NCBI GenBank assembly: GCA_946803715.1
Contig: CAMPET010000139.1
Location: 104,140-168,139 of the forward strand
Direction: 5' to 3'
DNA length: 64,000 bases
From: Beroe ovata
Taxonomy: Eukaryota > Ctenophora > Nuda > Beroida > Beroidae
The notes under the pieces are model-generated. The model was not told the DNA's origin, ran no database searches, and worked only from the letters and a program-made list of their open reading frames with translations. Position 1 is the stretch's first letter; each line of letters starts with the position of its first letter. Shown piece after piece: positions 55,301 through 64,000 of this stretch. Both the position numbers and the translations under genes were made by a program.

Positions 55301-56508
55301 GTGTCAAGCCCAACTCTCGCTCAACTCGGCTCATGTCATACATCTGACAGTGAGTCTCAGTAACCAACAGATTGCGATATACCTGGAAATCATTAATTTG
55401 AAAAAAATCATTTCATATAGCCATCTTAAGCTCACATCTAAAGAAACATTCACCACAAAATTATTGATGACTGGGATTCAACCTTCCTGGCACCATACAC
55501 GAAAGCATCTCCATCTGTTGTAATCACTCCATCAACAAGTCCATCTTGTTGTAACTTTGCAGCAGCTGCTTCAGCTTCAGACTCACCTTGATGATGAAGT
55601 AGTTTTGCAATAAATGATTTCGTAACATGCATATCCTTTGATTCTGATTCAAACAAAAGCTTTGTGATGCTATTACCTTTTAATACAGTGATGCCAAGTG
55701 ATTTAGCAAGAGTCTCACACTCCTTCATAATCTTCATGAATCTTCTACGTTGTATAATCTATAGAAGACCCCATATATTAATGACTTGACTTTACTACAC
55801 CATCTTCCTTGATGTTTATAACTTCAAACTGTAATGTGATTGAGAAAGACAAATGACATTACTTCATGGCATAGGATGGTATTAGATATCAGCAATAGTT
55901 ACTATGGAGATTGATTGAGCTAATGACTTCAAATAAAGGACAGTCATCAAACATTGCTATGTACTAAACATGAGGGTCAGAGGATCAATACTGGCAATCA
56001 ATGAATTCCTTGAGTTAAAAAAATAAGGTTCTTAGATAAGTGCCAATTGACTCACCCTATTGTTTCTATCCAAGTCAACACCAAGTCTCTTAGCAATTGT
56101 GAGGGCTTTCAGATGAGGAGCCTTCCCGTCTGTGACAATGATTATCCCAATACCATGCTCCAATAAGTGGTTTATCTGGTAAGTGTATTATAGTTAGTTT
56201 TGAGGTGTTGATCACAATTTAGAGATAATAACACACTCAAATAAATCAGCCCACCTTGTAGAAGGTCTGTCGAAGGTAAATATAGTCATAAACATTGTTA
56301 GTCACTGTCTCAGATTGGACTACCCATATAGCAAGGTCAACTGCAAGAACTTTGCCTCTGAATTATTATTATTTAAGGGTAATCATTAGGAAACATAAAC
56401 ATGGATGAAATAGGCCTAGCAATAAATCAACCAAATCTACCTGAGTGAAGAAACTGGTACATTTTCTTTAATAGGATTCAAAGTTCTCCAGAGTCCTTTT
56501 ACGCCCAT
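52315..56508 (-). CDS. GEN1: GEN1 Holliday-junction resolvase (XPG/RAD2 family)
   Basis: Ten minus-strand exons: 56508-56441, 56357-56255, 56175-56056, 55758-55677, 55586-55483, 55382-55248, 55138-54961, 54819-54603, 54524-54296 and 54141-52315 (about 1020 residues; human 908). The start MGVKGLWRTLNPIKENVP, with processed Met-Gly, is typical of XPG nucleases. The internal nuclease domain shows GESEAEAAAAKL (acidic metal ligands), VDGVITTDGDAFVYGA and GMAVLNGCDYNPDGISGLG (helix-hairpin-helix). A Cys-rich linker (CKPHCAQCKHPG, CSMCPDE, CTCTKH) corresponds to the conserved one in GEN1 before its chromodomain-like region. The last exon encodes about 600 residues of acidic, Ser-rich disordered tail. 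GEN1 cuts four-way junctions after recombination. Several donors are weak (GTTGAA, GTTAGT, GTTTGT). Confidence 0.94.
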
Positions 56509-57778
56509 TCAAAAAGATGATTATACATTTTCCTGTATACAAATAGCTATGTGTTTGCTGATAATTGCATATTTAGTATCCACTTACTGCTATATGGATT
56601 TAGGGCTGAATCATAGGATATGAATAAACACTGTGACTTGAAAACCATCTTGATCACACAATCACCAACCTATAGTACTTGAAATTGCTTGATAGATGAA
56701 TAAATAGATGCAAAAAAAGGTAGTGAACCATCACAACTGAAAGGGCCACAATAGAAGGGCCACAACACAATATAATCAGAGGGCCACAATTGGGAGCCAC
56801 AAAAGGAGGGGCCGGGCGAGGCCCACATTTACCTTACCTTTCGAAAATAAATAAATAAATATAAGAGTTATGGTAAGATGATGGATCCTGGGTTTGCACG
56901 CGCCGCGCGGCCCGGCAGTCGGCGCATGACTGAAGCGTTTCCGAACAGATGCCATCTGACGCGTTTTATATTTGATTGCCAGATGTTATCTATCCACTGT
57001 TCCTTGCGCGCGCGCGCCTTCATCTGCATCGAACGCCGCGCCGCGAAATGCAATGTTTCAGCGCGCAAAAAACAGTGGACCGATAACATTCGTCAAATAT
57101 TTTTACCTCGAGTTGCGCTGCGTGGACGATAATCGCGCCGCGCGCGTCGCCCTATGATAAGAACATTGTCTGGCGATGCTAGACCGCTGATGCAAGCCGC
57201 GAAGAGAAGCGTCTGAGAATAAGTTTGAGCCGCGCGCGCGCAAAGCGAAATTCTCGACAGGGGCTATCATCGATCGACAAATAAGAACAAAGACATGGCT
57301 GATTTATTCATGCATGATTGCGCGCGGCGCGGTGATGACGTCGCGTGGCCGTGGTATGGGTATTGTATTGCCAAACGACGCAGACAATGGTGACTGGTGT
57401 GATTTTTTTCGCGCGCTAAAATAAATTGCGATTCTATTCTATTCTATTCTAATGTCAGGCATCTGAGATCCCACAATATAACTTTGTAACTTGTGTAATG
57501 TCATTCTTTCGTGCTTGATATAGCACTGAATTGAATTGAAACATCAACGAACTTGAATTATCTTATGGAAATTGAGAAATTTCTATTAATTCAATAGCTG
57601 TCTTTGATTGATTTGAATTGAATTGAATTATATTTTAACAGCACAATATCAATGATGGCTTGTCCTACTTAGACCTGGTGATATTGTGAAGAAGTGAGAC
57701 CCTCGTATGACATCACTGATAATATATCAATCAGTTGTGCTAACTGTTTGTGCCCACAAGTTATATTTTCACTAGGTC
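56509..57778. other. Intergenic region between divergent GEN1 and hnRNP L genes
   Basis: 1.27 kb. The central 0.5 kb (about 56895-57420) is strongly GC-rich with many GCGCGC runs and a palindrome; the outer parts are AT-rich. A short (ATTCT)n tract lies at about 57431-57452. It probably contains both promoters; no TATA box recognised. Confidence 0.55.
56977..57092. mobile_element. Palindromic miniature element (G), same arm consensus
   Basis: Left arm TTGCCAGATGTTATCTATCC then ACTGTTCCTTGCGCG; right arm GCGCAAAAAACAGTGGACCG then ATAACATTCGTCAA. The arms match elements A-C and F. Flanks ATATTTGA and ATATTTTT agree at 6 of 8 positions, a possible decayed target duplication. Confidence 0.65.
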
Positions 57779-60700
57779 ATGCCCTTTGATAACAGAGGTG
57801 GTGATTTCAAGAGGAGGCGTTTTGATGATGAGGGTGCAAGAGGGTGTGTATTCAATTTCCTGGGGCTGATTCCATGATTCTAAGTCCATATCTCATGCTG
57901 GAAACTGCAGCTTATCACTTTCAGGTTTCGTGGGCGGGGCAGAGGTAGAGGTCGACCTGTTGGTCCTAGTGATCGCCAAGGTCGTCATGAAGAGGAGATC
58001 ATTGAACAGCCTGAGCAATCTCAATCTAGAGCAACTAAAAAAGAGAGAGGCCTCCCCTCACGTGTCATTCAGATAGGAAGAGCTGAGGAACTTACTGAGG
58101 ATGATATCAGATCAGCTTTAGAAGTTTTTGGAGAAATCAGGTAATGATGCCTTGATAATGTTTGTATACTTGCTCTTTGAAAGACTAGGAATTGTATCTC
58201 AATGATTATCTTTCACTTTCAGGGGAGTTGTTTCACCCTCCAGAGATATATTCCTTGTAGAATTTGCTGCTCTGGAAAGAAGTGTATTTTTCATTGAGTA
58301 TGTTGACAACCACGGTTTCCTTATTCGGTTCAATTCACCTGAATTAAATTATGGTCCTGCTCAAGATTTGCCGAGGTATCCATTGAAAAATGAATATATC
58401 TGTTTCTTCTAATGAATGCTAAAACAACTGAGTCCTTAAAGCTTTCTCCAAAATATAATCATTTCAGTGCAATGGCATCATTTACAAGTAAAAGTTCTGG
58501 AGCCAACCATGTTCTTGAAGTCAATGTCTTGAAACCAATGTACTCCATTACAACAGTAAGTTCCTTTTGCCCCTTAATTTTATTTACAGTGATATGAAAT
58601 CATACTTATGACAAACCTTTCTCAGGAAGTTCTTCATACAATAGCATCACCACATGGCCAAGTTCTGCGAATTGTGATTCATAACAGAACTGAGGCAAAG
58701 ATAGAATCACTGATTGAGTTTGATAGTGTGATGTCTGCAGATGCCTGTAAGGAAGCTATCAATGGTGCTGACATCTATGCTGGATGTTGTACTTTAGATG
58801 TCAAGTATAGCAAGGTGAGATGTGACAAAATAATGCTTTTCCTCCTATGTTCAGTGTTTACTGTTCATATGATGCTTTTTGTCTTTCTTAACTAACCTGT
58901 TTCTATTACTAGGCACAATCTCTGAATGTTTTCAAGAATGATGATGATACCTTCGACTATACTGATGTCAACCCAACCATTGCTGGTAAGAACATAACCT
59001 ATCTTTCCTTGTTTCAGTTAATTATATTTAGTGATAGCTTAAATTAGGATGTTGCATAAGGTCATAGGTACTAATCTCATGGTTGTAGTGTTAGATCAAT
59101 ATTTTCACAAATTCACCGGGTTTACATTGTATATTTTTCAGCGTGACAACCATTGAATCTAAAGGGCCAATAGACATTTTGACTAATCAAAGTTGCAATT
59201 CCATACCCAATCCAATAGGTGATAACACAATTACCAATTACCATGCATTGATATAAAACCTGAAAGATTTTCAGCAAAGAAAGTAAAATGCGATGAAAAT
59301 GTCTTGCAAAACAAATGTGCTAGATAATGTACTGACATACTGCATGGAACAAGTTCAATGCATTCCAAAACCCACCCCGTCCGGTGTCCACCACATTAGA
59401 AACATTCTGCTTACATGAGAATTTCGGTACATACCTATGTTTTACTGGACATTAAAACATCCCTAATCATTGGAATAGTAAATGATTATACAATATAAGT
59501 CAATGGAAGCAAACCATCATCAACACAATTGTGAAACCATATCGTATACCTATCGATTTACCACATACCTGGAAATTATAATTTATAGAACCACATTCCA
59601 AGTAGGCACTAACATTTCAGATTTCTTTTGATCCCTTCCAAAGATTCAATAGACCAGAGAGGAATACAGAGTTTCGATCCTGAACACAGTGACACAGAGT
59701 TGTGTGTGAGAAAACCTTCGATGCACACAAGGCAAAATGGTCATTTGATGATTGCGGAATCGCTATCTAATACTGAATGGGGGTTAATTGCCTAAATTAA
59801 TGGCATCATCTAACAGATTATATAGGTCAAAGAAGGCCTCTTCAATCAGCAAATTACAAGACATGAATTAGGTTGATTGAAAAGAATGTCATCGAACGAT
59901 CAATAGTTGACAGGAACAAAACACTTTTCTGGAAGCAAATAGAAAAATACCAGATTTGATAGATGATAGACCAGTACTCCTTGGTCTTTGCAGCATTCGA
60001 ACACGAATGAACATACCTGTCATGTCACGAAAGACAATAAAAGGCTTCAAAGGAAACAGGAAGGTACCAAATTGATTGCCTCAATATCAAAGGGCCATTA
60101 CAACAAAGAGTCTGAAATCGGTAGAACTGCAATAGTACATTATAACCTTCTTCTGCAGACTGGTGAGTAAAAGTAGCCAAAGTTCTTTCTTCATGAAAAC
60201 CTAGCCATGTTGGTAATACTATGGGTCTAAAGTACTTATTTCAGCCAACAGAAAGCGAGGTGCTGGGAATGAAGATCGGTACCATGGAAACAACTTCAAT
60301 GAAGGGCACGGAGGTAAACGTTGAATTCATTTTCTTGAATAGCCACAGAGTATTTCCAAAAAATATGTCGAATGCGTTTAGTGTGATCGACCCAGTAATA
60401 ACCAAATATGATCAAAGATTCCATATAATACTTGATCCATCACCCCCACCCCTCCAGACATGAGTGGTGGTCCTGGGAGTAGCAGGCCAAGGCGAAGTGG
60501 TGGTGGAGCAGGAGGAATACCGAGAGGGGAAATGTCCAATCCTCATTCCATCCCCGCAGTACTCATGGTTCACGGTCTGTCCACAAGCATGAATCCGAAC
60601 AAGCTTTTCAATATCTTCTGTATGTATGGGGATGTTAACAAGGTAAGGGGGAAAGGAGAGCACAAAGTTCACTCAATACCGTTTTCAGGCAGAAATTGTT

Positions 60701-62088
60701 TGATATCAATTAAAATAGTCTCTACAATTATATTATACTCCGAAATATTAAAGTATTAAGACACCAAGAGCAGAGGTTTCCCAGTTCTCTCCACAATAAT
60801 CCTGGTAACCTCAGATCAAGTTTCTCATGACAAAGAAAGGCATTGCCATGGTGGAAATGAAGGATAACCGGGGTGCAGATAATGTCCTGAGGTTCCTCAA
60901 CAGAGCAATAGCTCTCGGATCACAGCTAAGTGTAAGTGATTGAACAACCTATTGCATATTATTATGCTTTAACAGCGAGCTCAAGGAAGTTATCGCTTAC
61001 TAGAAGCTCAGCTAATTGTTCGTGACCCTTAAACATTCATAGAATAACTATTGTACATTGCACAGATATCACCTTCCAAGCACCGAGAGGTAGGGACTGG
61101 TGGTAATGTGGGAATACTGGATGATGGATCAGAAGCTCTGCAGGTCTATCACAACTCACGATTCCTCAGGTAGGATAGGGGCATGGAGAAAATGAGGGAA
61201 TGGCGTTAACTTGAATATGAGAATATGTTTCTGGGATGGATTTAATTAAGTCGCGAATTTTGGTTTTAGATTCTTTCTGGCCTTAGGTTCGCAACTGAGA
61301 AGAAAGCAGCAAAGAATAGAATGGTAGAGCCGACCAAGATTTTGCATTTCTTCGCCATGCCGTTAGAATGTGATGAGGTTTGCATTGATTACTTTCTACG
61401 CTATACCTAGACTTGATGGTACCTAAAAGAATGCTAAAGTTATGCTGTGGCACCCGAGTCCTAACTCATCAGAATGTTTCAGGATTACGTGCTGAAAATT
61501 TTAGAAGACAAGGGCTGTCCCACACCTACCACGATTTCAATGCACAAGTCTGAAGTTTGTTCATCAGGTAAACCTCTAGTGTGATTCAGACTTTGATAAT
61601 AACTAAAGATTTGACTTCTATCTCTCTATAACGGTGCCCTGAATTACTTGGTTTTTGTTCCTATTTCATTTCAGTATTTCTTGATCCCTAGTTTCTCATC
61701 GTATTTTCAGGTTTGTTAGAGTTTGAAAACACTGACGAAGCGATGGATACCGCTATCATGGCAAACCACATGCAGGGTTCATACAAGGGTATAAGGTAAG
61801 TTTGGGTGAATAGTGAACGTCTTTCAGATTTCAAATATACCTACCTCGTTCTCCCACTGATGATGCGTAACCCGACTTATAAAATGTCACTCATCAAGCG
61901 TCTACCTATACCATGTAGTTTTTCATCTCGCCGGTGCTGTACTTTCCCTCACTTCCAGATACCTCATGAAGATTGCATTCACGGGGAAAAAGTCCATGCC
62001 GACAGACACATTTGAGGATGCTAAACCCTCCTCGTCCAAGTCACGTGACAATGCTGGGAATAAAGATAAGAAGGATTCCGATAAGTAG
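57779..62088 (+). CDS. HNRNPL: hnRNP L-like RNA-binding protein
   Basis: Thirteen plus-strand exons with matching phases: 57779-57843, 57925-58140, 58223-58375, 58468-58555, 58626-58814, 58913-58985, 60458-60642, 60815-60931, 61066-61169, 61287-61377, 61483-61567, 61711-61795 and 61959-62088 (526 residues). An RGG-type start (FRGRGRGRGRP) is followed by four RRMs: SRVIQIGRAEELTEDDIRSA; NHVLEVNVLKPMYSITTEVL; PAVLMVHGLSTSMNPNKLFN; and TKILHFFAMPLECDEDYVLK. INGADIYAGCCTLDVKYSK is a signature of hnRNP L/LL. Diverged RNP motifs are normal for this PTB-related family. It binds CA-rich RNA in vertebrates and regulates splicing. The 1.47-kb intron between exons 6 and 7 is exceptional for this gene. 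A 5' non-coding exon may exist because an AG acceptor lies 4 nt before the ATG. Confidence 0.93.
58986..60457. other. Long hnRNP L intron
   Basis: AT-rich 1.47-kb intron at the linker between RRM2 and RRM3, where vertebrate hnRNP L has alternative exons. No additional exon could be supported here. Confidence 0.55.
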
Positions 62089-62508
62089 ACTCCGCTCGTG
62101 CGAATTCGGACTTATGATGATTTTGCGATCCATTGGATCCAAAAATAACACTCTTGAAATATGCTCGATAACCTGAGGTATAAATTATCTCGATTTTAAT
62201 GTCTTCAATGTTGATTTTTTACAGAAGTGAGTGGATTGCTGTTATCTCAGCTGATATTTGTTGGAAAGAGCGACGGCAAATAGTACCGTCTTTGAGCAGC
62301 TATATATCACCGTGATTGAATATAAAACGTCCAAAAATGTACCATGATTTTATTTACTTCCTCTATTCTCTCTTATCTGTATTATCTCAAATTGATTCTC
62401 TTGTCTATTGAAGTGCCTGGGAGTTATCTATTTCTCTAATCTTGGCCGTTTTGTTGAGGCAATCATGCCATATAAGGAATAACAACCCCTCCCCGCTGCG
62501 TTCAGTTC
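62089..62508. other. Intergenic, hnRNP L to NOMO
   Basis: 420 bp between same-strand genes. A TATAAGG lies about 38 bp before the NOMO ATG and may be a weak TATA element. Otherwise AT-rich with no feature. Confidence 0.45.
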
Positions 62509-63920
62509 ATGTCACACCAGCTACAGGAGCTCCTGACACTTCTCCTCACGGTCCTGACACTCGTACACTGTGAGGGAGATGTTGTCGTATGTGGAGGCTT
62601 CATCAAGTCTACCACCAAAATACCCTACGCTGAGGTGAGTTTTGGAGAATGTGGAAACGATAGTTCTATCTTCATAGAACATAGAACTATGATTTCTTTG
62701 ATGATGATGATGATGATGATTTTCCATACCTTTCCCCTCTTTCTCAGGTGAAAGTTGGTGTGTTCAGTACAGACGGAATCCTGAAAGAAAGCACCGAATG
62801 TGCCCCACATAACGGTTACTTCCTCCTCCCCCTCTACACAAAAGGACGTGTTTCTGTTCGCGTCCTCCCACCCTCCGGATGGACGTTCTCCCCGTCCGAA
62901 ATCCTCCTCGATATTGACGGAGTAACGGACGCGTGCTCGAAGAGCGAGGATTTAAACTTTGTTTTCCAGGGCTTCACCATTACGGGGAGTGTTGTCAGTA
63001 AGGGGATGACGGTCGGACCAACGGGCGTCAGCGTGGCGCTGAGTGGCGAAAGTGGCGCACAACAGCATGTGAAAAGTGTTAACGGGGTGTTTTCTGTCCC
63101 CCGAGTGTTGAGTGGAGAGTATACGCTTTCTCTTTCCCATCCAAACTGGAAAATATTAAATCCGACTAAATCCTTAACGGTTGCGGAGGAAAATCATCAT
63201 ATCTCCGAGCCGTTTGTTGTAATATCGTATGATGTGAGGGGCAGTGTGCAGAGCGCAGGGCAGCCGATAGCCGGTGTTGAGCTCTACTTGACACCACTGA
63301 CACCCGGTGATGGTATAATGGTGATAGAGGGCTGTGAGGGTGTCAAGGATAGTGATAAGGGTTTGTGCAAGGTGGTCAGTGATTCGAGTGGGGCGTATTC
63401 TTTCCCTTCCCTTGCGCCAGGTTTTTACATCCTCACATGTTTTTGCTTTTTCAAATGTAGTATGACTTCAATTATACCGAACTAAGGAACATGGAACGTG
63501 AAAAGTGTTCCTGTTGAAATTAGAGAGCCCATCTCGATCATCTCCCTTTTGAATTCTCCCCCCTAGGCAGTTACAAGATAACTCCCCATTACCAATCGGA
63601 ACACAGTACGTTTGATGTCTCACCGAATGAGTTGACTTTTGACGTTGTCAGTGACACTGTCATACTCAATGAGGCTTTCACTGTCAACGGGTTCGCTGTT
63701 ATCGGTGAGTATCTGTGACCAAGATTCATTCAATTGAGTTGCCTTGCATGTGACAATTGAAAATAGACATCATAAGGTACCGATTGTACATTGAATTCCT
63801 CACGGGCAATTCAGTTGGGTTGTTTAGTATTCGCGTGTAACGACTAATGTGTTTCAGGCGTTGTTCTAGATTCAGTGGAAAATGGAAAACCACTCTCCGG
63901 CGCAAGCATCTATGTTAATG
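62509..63920 (+). CDS. NOMO1: NOMO (nodal modulator), 5' exons only; runs off the window
   Basis: Four plus-strand exons: 62509-62634, 62748-63420, 63567-63704 and 63858-63920, phases consistent. The gene continues beyond 64000. A signal peptide (MSHQLQELLTLLLTVLTLVHC) precedes DVVVCGGFIKSTTKIPYAEV, then ECAPHNGYFLLPLYTKG, and GWTFSPSEILLDIDGVTDAC, each matching the N-terminal sequence of NOMO proteins. Repeated Ig-like/carboxypeptidase-regulatory-like beta domains follow (FQGFTITGSVVSKG...GPTGVSVALSG; SYDVRGSVQSAGQPIAGVELYL). NOMO is a large ER membrane protein that joins Nicalin and TMEM147 in the translocon-associated multipass complex. About 330 of an expected 1200 residues are present. 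Confidence 0.93.
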
Positions 63921-64000
63921 GTATGTTCAACTCCAAAGAACGAGTTTGTTCACATTACAGATTCATTGTATAGTTGTACAATGTACATAGGAGCAAGATA

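Noticed and set aside
62521-62810. Antisense frames with poly-His or poly-Ile
   Set aside because: Caused by the (ATG)n tract in the first NOMO intron.

Overview
The window is nuclear DNA of an animal: AT-rich sequence with intron-rich genes (GT-AG introns, many only 45-120 bp). The gene set is makorin, a transmembrane Ig protein, class II CPD photolyase, TXNDC12, a ZDHHC palmitoyltransferase, ICMT, RAB2, PIK3R4/VPS15, GEN1, hnRNP L and NOMO. The tight packing (often 0.3-0.9 kb between genes), high heterozygosity and absence of vertebrate-style repeats suggest an early-branching invertebrate such as a sponge. The phylum is inference; I cannot name the species.

Layout. 1-945 (+): last three exons of a makorin E3 ligase. 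1773-4109 (-): six-Ig-domain membrane protein. 4956-8152 (-): 12-exon TPR protein resembling TTC22. 10017-11507 (+): intronless papain-family protease with an unfamiliar C-terminal domain. 11629-15974 (-): coiled-coil protein. 16.3-18.3 kb: a nearly duplicated block joined by a single N and full of GC-rich palindromic mobile elements. 18541-22542 (-), with possible 5' exons out to 29.3 kb: multi-zinc-finger transcription factor with long introns and a sequencing gap. 29627-31441 (-): CPD photolyase with an in-frame stop codon. 31892-32594 (-): ER thioredoxin-like TXNDC12. 34144-35791 (-): ZDHHC palmitoyltransferase. 36.3-36.9 kb: nested palindromic elements. 37334-43843 (+): ICMT followed by RAB2, with the junction between them present twice around another single N. 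44665-46642 (-): membrane protein of the mainly bacterial DUF445 family. 46952-52028 (-): PIK3R4/VPS15. 52315-56508 (-): GEN1. 56.9-57.4 kb: another GC-rich palindrome. 57779-62088 (+): hnRNP L-like protein. 62509 to the end (+): 5' exons of NOMO.

Most genes are unrelated housekeeping genes. Some share a cellular process: RAB2, ICMT, the palmitoyltransferase and VPS15 act on lipid-modified or endomembrane traffic, TXNDC12 and NOMO act in the ER, and GEN1 and photolyase act in DNA repair. Exon joins given below were checked by hand for splice dinucleotides and reading phase. The most notable observations are the DUF445 gene in an animal genome, a family of palindromic non-autonomous elements with 7-8 bp target duplications (including a three-level nested insertion), the probable haplotype-derived duplications at single-N joins, and the photolyase nonsense codon.
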